Part shown: one piece after another, positions 17,360-26,395 of the stretch | How positions within the stretch are numbered: the stretch's first letter is position 1 | Layout of the letters: each line of letters opens with the position of its first letter | DNA from: Burkholderiales bacterium | Lineage (GTDB): Bacteria > Pseudomonadota > Gammaproteobacteria > Burkholderiales > WYBJ01 | Direction: 5' to 3' | DNA: 41,566 nucleotides | Assembly (NCBI GenBank): GCA_020848435.1 | Contig: JADLAC010000022.1 | Span: forward strand, 1 to 41,566 | The notes under the pieces: generated by a model | Databases searched by the model: none | Told to the model about the DNA's origin: nothing | The model's input: the letters and a program-made list of their open reading frames with translations, nothing else | Translations under genes and position numbers: made by a program

Positions 17360-18205
17360 ATGACGTATCGCCCTCGCCTGAGCAGCGCGTTTCGCCCGCC
17401 GACGATCGAAGTCGACTCCGTCAACGAACGCGGCGAGCGGCTCACGACCGCGATCGCCGGCGAATACCCGCTCACGATCTACCTCGACAAGCGCGAGCTG
17501 GTGACCCTCATGACGCTGGGCCAGCGACCCGAAGCGCTGGTGCTCGGTTACTTGCGCAACCAGAGACTGGTCCGTTCTTTGGCCGAAATCGAAGCGGTGC
17601 AAGTCGATTGGGAAGTCGGCGCGTGCGCCGTCACTAGCTTCGCGGGCATCGACGATCTCGATTCGCGCCTGGCGACGCGCACGGTGACGACCGGCTGCGG
17701 CCAAGGGACCGTGTTCGGCGATCTCATGGCAGAGATCGATTCGATCGAGTTGCCGGCGGATCGCAGGCTGAGCGAAGCCACTTATTACCGCTTGCTGGAC
17801 AACGTCCGGCGCTACGACTCGGTGTACAAAGCCGCCGGCGCGGTACACGGCTGCGCGCTCGCACGAGGCGAGGAGATCCTCTACTTCGTCGAGGACGTCG
17901 GCCGGCACAACGCGGTCGATGCGATCGCCGGCCAGATGTGGCTCGATGCTGTCGAAGGATGCGACAAGATCTTCTACACCACCGGCCGGCTCACCTCGGA
18001 GATGGTGATCAAGTGCGCCCAGATGGGCATCCCGTTCCTGGTCTCGCGCTCCGGCCTGACGCAGATGGGACACGCCCTCGCCCGTCGCGTCGGTATCACG
18101 ATGATCGGGCGTGCCACCGGCAAACACTACCTGCTCTTCACCGGCGAGCATCGTTTCGTCCGCTCGCCGCGCTCCGAGCGGGCAGCCGCCCCGGTTTCGT
18201 GCTGA
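17360..18205 (+). CDS. fdhD: Formate dehydrogenase sulfurtransferase-type accessory protein
   Basis: FdhD (281 residues) delivers sulfur to the Mo/W-bis-MGD cofactor of formate dehydrogenases. Conserved segments include the acidic/His block VEDVGRHNAVDAIAG, YTTGRLTSEMVIKCAQMG and SRSGLTQMG. The E. coli CxxC (Cys121/Cys124) is represented here by TTGCGQG with only Cys113, so the second cysteine is missing. Sulfur transfer via a single cysteine, or a non-sulfurtransferase role, is possible. The presence of fdhD implies a formate dehydrogenase elsewhere. Its TGA overlaps the GTG start proposed for mobA. Confidence 0.92.
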   Translation: MTYRPRLSSAFRPPTIEVDSVNERGERLTTAIAGEYPLTIYLDKRELVTLMTLGQRPEALVLGYLRNQRLVRSLAEIEAVQVDWEVGACAVTSFAGIDDLDSRLATRTVTTGCGQGTVFGDLMAEIDSIELPADRRLSEATYYRLLDNVRRYDSVYKAAGAVHGCALARGEEILYFVEDVGRHNAVDAIAGQMWLDAVEGCDKIFYTTGRLTSEMVIKCAQMGIPFLVSRSGLTQMGHALARRVGITMIGRATGKHYLLFTGEHRFVRSPRSERAAAPVSC

Positions 18206-18849
18206 CGCACGACCGGCAAGTGTCTCGCACCCCGATCAGCGGGCTCGTCTTGGCGGGTGGCCAGGGCCGGCGCATGGGCCGGGTCGACAAGGGGCTGGCA
18301 ATGCTCCAAGGCCGGCCTATGATCGCCTGGGTGCTGGAACGCTTCACCCCGCAAGTGGACGAGACTCTCGTCAGCGCCAACCAGAACCTGGAACGCTACG
18401 GCGCATTCGGCCATCGCGTGCTCGCGGATGAAATCGGCGGCTTCGCCGGTCCTCTCGCGGGGCTCGAACGTGCAATGAGCGAAGCTAGCTATGCGCTGGT
18501 CGCGACCGTCCCGTGCGATTCACCCTTCCTGCCGCTGCAACTCGTGGCGCGATTGCACCAGGCGCTCGCGCGCGACCAAGCCGATCTGGCGGTTGCGCGC
18601 ACCGGCGAGCAGGTGCATCCGGTCTTTTGTCTGTGCAAGCGAAGCCTGCACCCACACTTGCGTGCATTCCTCGCCAGCGGCGGCCGCAAGATCGATGCAT
18701 GGTACGCGAACCTGCGCGTGGTCGAGGTCGCATTCGACGACCAGATCGATGCCTTCAGCAACATCAACACGCGCGAGGAGCTGCGCGCTCACGACTTGGC
18801 ACCCCCGCATTCGGCAATCGGCAGCGAGTCGTCGCGCGATCACGGCTGA
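18199..18849 (+). CDS. mobA: Molybdenum cofactor guanylyltransferase
   Basis: MobA (about 216 residues) transfers GMP from GTP to Mo-molybdopterin. The N-terminal nucleotide-binding motif SGLVLAGGQGRRMGRVDKG, LADEIGGFAGPLAGLERAM and ATVPCDSPFLP (acidic metal site) are all present, plus INTREEL near the end. No ATG lies near the N-terminus. GTG at 18199 overlaps the fdhD stop by seven bases; GTG at 18220 is an alternative giving 209 residues. moaA, fdhD and mobA probably form one transcript. Confidence 0.92.
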   Translation: MLTHDRQVSRTPISGLVLAGGQGRRMGRVDKGLAMLQGRPMIAWVLERFTPQVDETLVSANQNLERYGAFGHRVLADEIGGFAGPLAGLERAMSEASYALVATVPCDSPFLPLQLVARLHQALARDQADLAVARTGEQVHPVFCLCKRSLHPHLRAFLASGGRKIDAWYANLRVVEVAFDDQIDAFSNINTREELRAHDLAPPHSAIGSESSRDHG

Positions 18850-18892
18850 TGTTTAGCGATCGCTGTCTGCCGCCTTCGCTGCGATTCCAGGC

Positions 18893-20896
18893 TCATCCCG
18901 AACGAGCGCCCATCCCGGCAGTCCCCGCGATCCCAGCGCCGAGCTCGGCGGTGACGGGCATCTCGGCTTGCAGCGGCTCCGGGCGTGCGATGTAAAAGCC
19001 CTGCGCGTAATCCACGCCCAGCCGGCACAAGCGATCCAGCGTCGCCTGGTCCTCGACGATTTCGGCGACCGTCTGCATGCCGAGGATATGCGCGATGCGG
19101 TTGATCGCCTCGACGATCGCGCAGTCCATCTCGTCGTTCGCCATGTCGCGCACGAAGGTGCCGTCGATCTTGAGAAAATCCACCGGCAGGTATTTCAGGT
19201 AGGCGAACGATGACATGCCGATGCCGAAGTCGTCGAGCGCGAAGCGGCAACCCATCGCCTTGAGCTCGTGCATGAGCTCGGCCGCCTTGGTGAGATTGGA
19301 GATGGCCGTGGTCTCGGTGACTTCAAAGCACAGCAGGCTCGCAGGTACCGGAAAGCGCGCGAGCTGGCGCCGGACGAACTCGGCGAAACTCGAATCGTTG
19401 ATGCTCGCCCCGGAGAGATTGACCGAATACAAGCCCGCATCCGGGGCGAGCGGCGAAGCACCGGCGCGTTGGCGTGCCGCCAACACTTGCAACAGCTCGG
19501 TGATGACCAGCCGGTCGATCGCGGTCAGCAGGTTGTAGCGTTCCGCGGCGGGTATGAATGCCATGGGTGGCACCAGCTCGCCGTTCTCGCCCCGCATGCG
19601 CACCAGCACCTCGAAATGCGGTGACGAGACCGCCGCCTTGAGCGGGCGTGTGTACTGCTGGTACAAGACGAAGTCGCCGTTCTCGAACGCGTGGCTCAGG
19701 CGCGCGATCATCTGCGGCTCGCCGGCGACATCGCGCGGCAGCCCTTGCTGCCGGCGGTGTACCTGCACCCGGTCGCGCCCCTTGTTCTTCGCCTCGTAAC
19801 AGCACGTATCGGCCGCCGTCAGCACCTCGGCGCTATCCCCGCTCGCCGCGTCGAGCGGCACCAGGCCGATGCTCGCGCCGACGGCGAACGACCTGCCTTC
19901 CCAGACGAAACGGAAGTCGCGCACGACCTCGCGGATGGCATTGGCGATTCGCAAGCCCTGGTCGAGCGGGCAGGTTTCCAGCAGCGCCGCGAACTCGTCC
20001 CCGCCCAGGCGCGCGAGCGTATCGCTGCCGCGGATCTTGGTGCTCATCAGCGAGGTGAGGCTGCGCAACAGCTCGTCGCCCGCGGCGTGCCCGCACGAGT
20101 CGTTGACGATCTTGAAGTTGTCCAGGTCGATATAGAGCAGCACGTGCTGGCGCCCCTGGCCATGGGCGGAATCGAGCAGCTGCCCCAGGCGGCTTTCGAG
20201 CTCGCGCCGGTTTACCAGGCCGGTCAGCGAATCATGGCTCGCCTGCCACGACAACTGCTGGGCGAGCGCCCGCAATTGCGATACGTCGTGAAAGACGACG
20301 GCATAGCCGCGGCGCCCATCGAGGCCGTCCTGGACCTGCGAAAACGAATCATGCACCGAGCTCTCCTGGCCATCGCGGCGAATGAGACGAACGGCCGCCC
20401 GGCCGGGATCGCCGTGTGCGCTCGGCTGCGGCGCGCCCTGGCCGATGTAATCGAGCGTCGCGCGGCTGTGCTCGTCGATGATCCGATAGACCATGTGCAT
20501 CGGCTGGCCGAGCGCATCGGCCGCCGTCCAGCCGGTGAGATCTTCGGCTGCCTTGTTGAGGAAGATGATGCGCCCGGCAGCGTCGGTGGCGATCACGCCT
20601 TCACGCAAGTCGCTCAAGGCGGCCCACACGCGCGCAGGCTCGGCTTGCAGACGGCGCTCCAGCTTGCGATAGCGCGTGATCACCATGCAGGCGGTGATCG
20701 CGAGCAACGCGGCGAGCGCGATCATCACCGTCGCGTTCGGGGCGAGAAGCGCCTCCTCGGCGCGACACGGGTCCGCCCATGGCATCGCCATGCACGCGCC
20801 CGCAAGCCGAGATCGCAGCCGCGAGCCATGCGTCGACGAGCGCAAGCCGAGGATTCCGACCGCCGCACGGACGGGCATGCGCTCCGGCGGACTCAC
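18893..20896 (-). CDS. Membrane PAS-GGDEF-EAL cyclic-di-GMP protein
   Basis: A 667-residue signalling protein. A hydrophobic segment at about 55-73 probably anchors it; a PAS domain (about 90-210) is followed by GGDEF (about 215-380) and EAL (about 395-650). The diguanylate cyclase motif is canonical GGDEF at 298-302, with an RxxD inhibitory site (289-292) five residues before it. The EAL motif reads EVL (429-431), but the other residues expected for phosphodiesterase activity are visible: Asn in VNLSG, Glu in FEVTET, Asp-Asp in LDDFGIG, Lys in FLKIDG, Glu in AEIVED and Gln in YAQGF. Both activities are possible. The start is GTG at 20896, overlapping the mtfA stop (GTGA); ATG at 20878 is an alternative. 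Confidence 0.92.
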   Translation of the reverse strand: MSPPERMPVRAAVGILGLRSSTHGSRLRSRLAGACMAMPWADPCRAEEALLAPNATVMIALAALLAITACMVITRYRKLERRLQAEPARVWAALSDLREGVIATDAAGRIIFLNKAAEDLTGWTAADALGQPMHMVYRIIDEHSRATLDYIGQGAPQPSAHGDPGRAAVRLIRRDGQESSVHDSFSQVQDGLDGRRGYAVVFHDVSQLRALAQQLSWQASHDSLTGLVNRRELESRLGQLLDSAHGQGRQHVLLYIDLDNFKIVNDSCGHAAGDELLRSLTSLMSTKIRGSDTLARLGGDEFAALLETCPLDQGLRIANAIREVVRDFRFVWEGRSFAVGASIGLVPLDAASGDSAEVLTAADTCCYEAKNKGRDRVQVHRRQQGLPRDVAGEPQMIARLSHAFENGDFVLYQQYTRPLKAAVSSPHFEVLVRMRGENGELVPPMAFIPAAERYNLLTAIDRLVITELLQVLAARQRAGASPLAPDAGLYSVNLSGASINDSSFAEFVRRQLARFPVPASLLCFEVTETTAISNLTKAAELMHELKAMGCRFALDDFGIGMSSFAYLKYLPVDFLKIDGTFVRDMANDEMDCAIVEAINRIAHILGMQTVAEIVEDQATLDRLCRLGVDYAQGFYIARPEPLQAEMPVTAELGAGIAGTAGMGARSG

Positions 20897-21687
20897 TCGA
20901 GCGCCTCCGGCAGCAGGCCGGCACCCTGGTGGCGCGCATAGGGGTCCTGGCGATAGAACGCAGCGAGCTGGCCGTACACCGACGGATAGCGGGCGCGCAG
21001 AACCTCGGGACGCTCGAAGAAGGATTCGCTCAGCACCGCGAAAAACTCTCCCGGCGATTCGGCGGCATAGGGGTCGATCTCGATGTCTTCGCCGCTATCG
21101 ACCTTGCGGGCGAAATCCTCGAAGGCTCGCTTGAAGACGCTGGTCCAGGCGGCCCGGCTCATGCCCTCGTGCAGCGGAGGATAACCGTCGGCGTCGCCGT
21201 TGAGCATATCCAGCTTGTGGGCGAATTCATGGATCGCCACGTTGATGCCGTCGGCGTAGTCTTCGCCGACGTCCGCCCAGGAAAGTATGACCGGCCCCTG
21301 CAGCCAGGCTTCACCCGAGCGGATTTCCTTGCCTGCGTGCACCACGCCGTATTCATCCTCCCATTCAACGTCAGGCATGAATTCGTCCGGATAGACGATG
21401 ACCTCGACCCAGCCGTCATACCATCGCGGCGGTAGATTGAGGACGAGAATACACGCTTGCACCGCGATCGACAGGCGCATGGCCGCGTCGAGCGCGAGCC
21501 CGCCCGCACCGTGGATCTCCTTGTCGTGCAGGAATACCGTTACCCGCTCGCGCAGCCGCGCCGTTTCCTCGCCGTCCAAGCCTGCGAGAAAGCGATAACG
21601 CCCGAGCGCCGCCTGCCAGAGCGCGTCGTCGACTGGCGTCTTCTTCAGGATGCGCGCCCGGCGCCAACGGTCGAAGCTGAAGGCCAC
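20893..21687 (-). CDS. mtfA: Zinc-dependent peptidase of the MtfA family
   Basis: A 264-residue cytosolic metallopeptidase family protein. The HEFAH zinc motif is at 153-157 and a conserved acidic stretch FFAVLSESFFERPEVL lies near the C-terminus. In E. coli MtfA binds the repressor Mlc and affects glucose PTS genes; whether that applies here is unknown. It starts with ATG at 21687, 12 bases after rmuC, and overlaps the GGDEF-EAL gene, so the three may be co-transcribed. Confidence 0.92.
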   Translation of the reverse strand: MAFSFDRWRRARILKKTPVDDALWQAALGRYRFLAGLDGEETARLRERVTVFLHDKEIHGAGGLALDAAMRLSIAVQACILVLNLPPRWYDGWVEVIVYPDEFMPDVEWEDEYGVVHAGKEIRSGEAWLQGPVILSWADVGEDYADGINVAIHEFAHKLDMLNGDADGYPPLHEGMSRAAWTSVFKRAFEDFARKVDSGEDIEIDPYAAESPGEFFAVLSESFFERPEVLRARYPSVYGQLAAFYRQDPYARHQGAGLLPEALE

Positions 21688-21698
21688 GGCCTTGCCGG

Positions 21699-23117
21699 CT
21701 ATCCGGCCTGGCGTTGCGGCTCCAGCGGCTCCGGCGCCGCGGCGGCCAGCAGCTCGGCGCCGGCCGCTTCGGGATGCTCGAATTCCACGCTCTCGATCTG
21801 CGCGAAACGCTGGCTGATCTTCGCACTCGACACGTGCACTCCTTGCGCGTCCTCGTGGGCTTGGCGAATGTGGTCGGCGAGCTTACGCATGCGCTCGTCG
21901 AAGCGGGCGAAATCCTTCGCCAGCTTGGCAAGCGCATCCTTGATCACGTGCACCTGGCGCCGGGTTTCGACGTCCTTCAGCACCGCGCGGGCCGTATTGA
22001 GCACCGCCATCAAGGTCGTCGGCGACACGATCCAGACGCGCTTGGCGAGCGCATGGTCGATCACGTCCCGATGGTAGGCGTGGATCTCGGCGAACACTGC
22101 CTCCGCCGGCACGAACATGACCGCGCCCTCGGACGTCTCGCCCGGAATGATGTACTTCGCGCCGATATCGTCGACATGCTTGCGCAAATCGGCCTTGAAC
22201 ATGCGCTCGGCGCCCAGGCGCTCGGCTTCCGACAGACCGGGCGTGTACATGCGGTGGTAGTTTTCCAGGGGGAACTTGGAATCGACCGCCACGGCGCCGG
22301 TGGGCTCCGGCAGCTTCAGCACGCAATCCACCCGTGCGCCGTTAGACAAGGTGGCTTGCATCGCCCATGCGTTCGGCGGCAGGCAGTTGCGGACGAGCGC
22401 CTCGAGCTGAACCTCGCCGAAGGCGCCACGGGCACGCTTGTCGCCGAGCAGCTCCTGCAGACTGACGACGTTGGTGGTCAAGCCGTCGATCTTCTTCTGC
22501 GCCTCGTCGATCACGGCAAGCCGCGTCATGACGTTGGTGAACGTCTCGTTAGTCTTGCGAAAGCCTTCGTCCAGGCGCTCGGAAACGTTGCCCCGGATCT
22601 GCTCCAGGCGTTGGTCCACGCTGACTCGAATCTGCTCCATGCGCTCGTTGGTGCGCTCGGCAAGCGATTCCATCGCTACTCGCAGCTCCTGCGCCATGTC
22701 CTTGAGCGATCGCTGCATGACATCGCGATCGGCGCTGCCCTGTTCGGACAGCCGCGACTGCACTGCGAGGCTCATGTCGGCCAGCCGCGACAGCACCGCT
22801 TCACGGAACGTCGCGAGCTCGTGCTGCTGGGAGAGCTGTAGCACCTGCATCGCTTCGCGCGCGTGCTTCAGATCGCTGGAGACGACCGCGCGCAAGCGCT
22901 CCGAACCGTCGGTGAGGCTGCCGCTCAGACGATCTCCTTGCCGTTCCAGGTGGTCGCGCACCTCGGCGACGAGCACATGTTGGCGTTGCTCGTTCGCTTC
23001 GGCTTGCCCCAGGACGGAGGCATTCACGGCACGGGTCAATGCGCCCAGCTTGAAGGACAGGAAGACCAGCGCGCCGATTACGACCAGCGCCAGAACGACG
23101 ACCAGGGTTTCGAACAT
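21699..23117 (-). CDS. rmuC: DNA recombination protein RmuC
   Basis: A 472-residue protein with an N-terminal membrane helix (about 4-25), a long coiled coil (about 40-190) and the RmuC nuclease-like domain with VDCVLKLPEP, VAVDSKFPLENY, FVPAEAVFAEI and the ending region LADHIRQAHEDAQGVHVSS. RmuC limits inversions at short inverted repeats in E. coli. ATG at 23117 was chosen because GGAGG lies just upstream and the hydrophobic helix begins directly after it; the open frame goes 17 codons further. Confidence 0.93.
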   Translation of the reverse strand: MFETLVVVLALVVIGALVFLSFKLGALTRAVNASVLGQAEANEQRQHVLVAEVRDHLERQGDRLSGSLTDGSERLRAVVSSDLKHAREAMQVLQLSQQHELATFREAVLSRLADMSLAVQSRLSEQGSADRDVMQRSLKDMAQELRVAMESLAERTNERMEQIRVSVDQRLEQIRGNVSERLDEGFRKTNETFTNVMTRLAVIDEAQKKIDGLTTNVVSLQELLGDKRARGAFGEVQLEALVRNCLPPNAWAMQATLSNGARVDCVLKLPEPTGAVAVDSKFPLENYHRMYTPGLSEAERLGAERMFKADLRKHVDDIGAKYIIPGETSEGAVMFVPAEAVFAEIHAYHRDVIDHALAKRVWIVSPTTLMAVLNTARAVLKDVETRRQVHVIKDALAKLAKDFARFDERMRKLADHIRQAHEDAQGVHVSSAKISQRFAQIESVEFEHPEAAGAELLAAAAPEPLEPQRQAG

Positions 23118-23219
23118 GAGGTCCTCCGGAGTCTCGGAGTATAGCCCAGCCGGTATTCGTGCAACCAACGCGCGGGGTGCGCGGCGAGCCTCGGAATGCC
23201 GCAGTCGCTACTTCCCGGG

Positions 23220-25703
23220 TCACGCCAACTGGCGCAAGCTCGTGAGCGGCGGCGTGGCGAGCACACGCCGGGTGAGGAAGAGTCCCGCGCCGCCGACACC
23301 CAATACCCCCGCGAGCAAGCCCAAGCCCCACACCATGGGGTCGGAACGGTACGGAAGCCCCAGCACGTTGATGGCAAGAACATAGCCCAGGGCAGATGCC
23401 GCGGCGGCCGCGAACAGGCCCGCCAGCGCGCCGATCAACCCGAACTCGGTCGCATGCGCGCGCAGCACCTGGGCGCGGTTGGCTCCCAGCGTGCGCATGA
23501 TCGCGACCTCGCGCACGCGCTCGTCGTGGGTGGACACGATACCGGCGTAGAGCACCAGTATGCCGGCGGCGACGGTGAAGACAAAAATGAACGTGAGCGC
23601 GCGCGACACCTGTTCGATCATCTCCTGCACCTGCGACACGAGCGCCGCCACGTCGATGACGACGACATTAGGGAAGCGCCCGATCAGCTCGTTCACGACA
23701 GCGGCGGCGCCCGGCGGCAAATGGAAGCTGGTGATATAGGTCGACGGCTGTCCGGCGAGCAACTCGGGCGAGCCGATGACGAAGAAATTGACCCGGAAGC
23801 TGTCCCACTCGACCCTGCGCAGGCTCGTCACGGGCGCCTCGAAACGTGCTCCGGCGACATCGTAGGTCAAGCGGTCTCCAAGCCTGATGCCGAGCGTGCG
23901 CGCGATGCCTTCCTCGACCGATAGCGACGAGCTACCGGGACGGTGCCAGGCGCCCGCGCTGATGCGGTTGTGTGCCGGAAGATCGTTCGTCCACGACAAG
24001 TTGAACTCGCGTTCGACCAGGCGCCTCGCCCTATCCTCGGCATAGCGGTTGGCATCGACGGCATTGCCGTTGATGGCGACCAGCCGAGCGCGCACCATCG
24101 GATACAAGGCGGGGACGCTGCCCAAGCGCGCGCGCAGGATTTCCCTCAACGACGCGCTCTGATCCGGCTGGATATTGACCAGGAAACGATTAGGTGCATC
24201 CGCCGGCAGGTTCCCCTGCCAGGCATGGAGCAAGTCGGCGCGGATCAACGTCAGCGTCAGGACCGCCGTCAAGCCGAGCGAAAGCGCAACCACCTGCCAC
24301 ACGGTCGCGACCGGACGGCGGCGCAAGCTCGCTAGCCCGTAGCGCCAGCTCACACCGGCGCCGCGGCGGGTTGCATTCAGCAACCGCAAGCTGCCCCAGG
24401 TGAGCATTGCGGCGGCCAGCAGCGTCGCCAGGCAGCCCACCAGCACGTAGCTCCCCAAGCGAAGATCACCCGCGTGCCAAAGCACCAGTGCCGCGACACA
24501 CGCACCACCGAGCGCGTAGGCGCCGGCTCCCGCCGCCGCGGGGACGCCGATCTCGCGCCGCAGCACGCGCAGCGCGGGAATTCGCCGCAGCGACAGCAAC
24601 GGCGGCAACCCGAACGAAAGCATCAGCACGAGCCCCAGCGCCGCTGCGCGCAAGGCGGCACCGAGACCCGGTTGCGGTAACCCGATGCCGATCACGGCAG
24701 TCAGCCACTGGCCGAGCACCGCCTGGCCAAGATAACCCAACACCGCGCCGGCCACGCTCGCGAGCGCGCCGACACCGAGCAATTGGACGAGCTCGAGCCG
24801 AAACACCCGCCATTGACTCGCACCGAGGCAGCGCAGCATGGCGCACACGTCGAGCTGCCGGTCATGGAACCGGCGCGCCGCCAGCATGACGGCAACCGTA
24901 GCCAATGCCACGGCGGCCAGTGCGGCGAGACTCATGAAACGCTCCGCGCGCTCCAGCGCACCGCGGATCTCGGGCCGCGCATCGCGCACGCCTTCGAGCC
25001 TCACGCCTTGCGGCAAACGCGAGCCCGCCCAGGTGCGATAGCTTTCGACGGCGGCGCGCTCGCCCGCGACCAGCAAACGATGAACGACGCGGCTCCCGGG
25101 CGCGATCAAGCCGGTCGATTCGACATCGGCGCGCGCCATGACGACGCGCGGCCCCAGGCCCAGTACGCTCAGCGTCAAGCTCGGGTCCTGCGTGAGCATG
25201 GCCGCCAGTACGAAGTCGCGATTTCCCAAGCCGATACGATCGCCTACACGCAGGTCCAATTGCCCGACCAGCCGCTCATCGCCCCAGATCGTTCCCGCTT
25301 CCGGAATGGCGCTCGGTAGGCGATCATCGCTGCCGCGACCGGCGGAGATGCGCGTGCTGCCGCGTAACGGATAGCCCGGCTCGACGGCGGTGATCTCGGC
25401 CAGATGACTGGCATTCGCGCGCACGACCATGCTGCGAAAGCTCAGGGTCGAAATCGCATTCAGCCCGCGCCAGCGCGCTTCCCTCAGCAGTTCCGCATCC
25501 AGCGGCCGGCTCGACGTGAACACGAGGTCCGCACCGAGCAGGCGATTCGCTTCTTGCTCCAACGCGAGTCGCGTGCGGTCGGTGAACAGCGCCACGGTCG
25601 CCATGCTGGCGACAGCGAGCGCGAGGGCGATCGCCAGCAGCGTGAGCTCGCCCGCGCGCAACATGCGCGCGAGCAGTCGCAGCCCGAGCCCCAGGTCGTT
25701 CAA
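23220..25703 (-). CDS. ybbP: ABC transporter permease of the YbbP/FtsX type
   Basis: An 827-residue membrane protein with two FtsX-like domains, several helices near the N-terminus, middle and C-terminus, and long periplasmic regions between. RRVEWDSFRVNFFVI and VREVAIMRTLGANRAQVLRAHATEF are characteristic of YbbP. With YbbA it forms a predicted exporter or lipoprotein/lipid-handling complex next to the esterase TesA; substrate unknown. I chose the TTG at 25703 because it overlaps the ybbA stop (TTGA) and has GAGG about eight bases upstream. Another TTG at 25757 would overlap ybbA by 58 bases. Confidence 0.9.
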   Translation of the reverse strand: MNDLGLGLRLLARMLRAGELTLLAIALALAVASMATVALFTDRTRLALEQEANRLLGADLVFTSSRPLDAELLREARWRGLNAISTLSFRSMVVRANASHLAEITAVEPGYPLRGSTRISAGRGSDDRLPSAIPEAGTIWGDERLVGQLDLRVGDRIGLGNRDFVLAAMLTQDPSLTLSVLGLGPRVVMARADVESTGLIAPGSRVVHRLLVAGERAAVESYRTWAGSRLPQGVRLEGVRDARPEIRGALERAERFMSLAALAAVALATVAVMLAARRFHDRQLDVCAMLRCLGASQWRVFRLELVQLLGVGALASVAGAVLGYLGQAVLGQWLTAVIGIGLPQPGLGAALRAAALGLVLMLSFGLPPLLSLRRIPALRVLRREIGVPAAAGAGAYALGGACVAALVLWHAGDLRLGSYVLVGCLATLLAAAMLTWGSLRLLNATRRGAGVSWRYGLASLRRRPVATVWQVVALSLGLTAVLTLTLIRADLLHAWQGNLPADAPNRFLVNIQPDQSASLREILRARLGSVPALYPMVRARLVAINGNAVDANRYAEDRARRLVEREFNLSWTNDLPAHNRISAGAWHRPGSSSLSVEEGIARTLGIRLGDRLTYDVAGARFEAPVTSLRRVEWDSFRVNFFVIGSPELLAGQPSTYITSFHLPPGAAAVVNELIGRFPNVVVIDVAALVSQVQEMIEQVSRALTFIFVFTVAAGILVLYAGIVSTHDERVREVAIMRTLGANRAQVLRAHATEFGLIGALAGLFAAAAASALGYVLAINVLGLPYRSDPMVWGLGLLAGVLGVGGAGLFLTRRVLATPPLTSLRQLA

Positions 25704-26395
25704 GCAGGCGCCTCGGCAAGCAGGCGCCCCGCCGCGAGCCGCAAGGTTCGATGGCAACGGCTCGATATGGACTCGTCGTGCGTTACCAGCAACAGCGTCG
25801 CGCCCTGTTCGCGGTTGAGCTCGAACATCAGCTCGACGATGCGGCTGCCGGTGGCGGCATCGAGATTGCCGGTGGGCTCGTCGGCCAGCAGCAACTTCGG
25901 CCGGGTGACGAAGGCGCGCGCGATCGCAACGCGCTGCTGCTCGCCGCCGGACAATTGCTTCGGGTAATGATTCAGCCGGTCGGCGAGGCCGACACGGTCG
26001 AGCAGCGCTGCAGCGGCACGATGCGCCTCGCGCGCTCCCGCCAGCTCGAGCGGCAGCATGACGTTCTCCAGCGCCGTCAGCGCCGGCAAGAGCTGAAACG
26101 ATTGGAACACGAAACCCACTGCGCGCGCGCGTACCGCCGAGCGCCCGTCTTCGTCCAACGCGGTCAGGTTCTCGCCGTCGAGCAGAACCTCGCCGGCGCT
26201 CGGCGTATCGAGCCCGGCGAGCAGACCCAGCAAGGTCGACTTGCCCGATCCGGATACGCCGACGATCGCCACCGACTCTCCAGGGAACACGCGCAGGCTG
26301 ATATTGTCAACGATGTTCAGGTCGCGCCCGTCGCTCACGACTTGCTTCACGAGGCCGATCGCCTCCACAATCGGTCGCATGTCGTTCGTCTTCAT
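25700..26395 (-). CDS. ybbA: ABC transporter ATP-binding protein of the YbbA/LolD type
   Basis: A 231-residue MacB/LolD-type ATPase: Walker A GVSGSGKSTLL, Q-loop FVFQSFQLLPALTALENVMLP, signature LSGGEQQRVAIARAF, Walker B LLLADEPTGNLD and switch VTHDE. It pairs with the YbbP permease encoded directly downstream with overlapping stop and start. ATG at 26395 (MKTNDMRPIVEA) is proposed; ATG at 26380 is equally possible. The 26395 codon overlaps the divergent tesA ATG by two bases. Confidence 0.93.
   Translation of the reverse strand: MKTNDMRPIVEAIGLVKQVVSDGRDLNIVDNISLRVFPGESVAIVGVSGSGKSTLLGLLAGLDTPSAGEVLLDGENLTALDEDGRSAVRARAVGFVFQSFQLLPALTALENVMLPLELAGAREAHRAAAALLDRVGLADRLNHYPKQLSGGEQQRVAIARAFVTRPKLLLADEPTGNLDAATGSRIVELMFELNREQGATLLLVTHDESISSRCHRTLRLAAGRLLAEAPA

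Noticed and set aside
17938..18849. mobA fused to the upstream open frame starting at 17938 (303 codons)
   Set aside because: The first part overlaps fdhD in another frame and has no domain; the MobA family starts just before SGLVLAGGQG.
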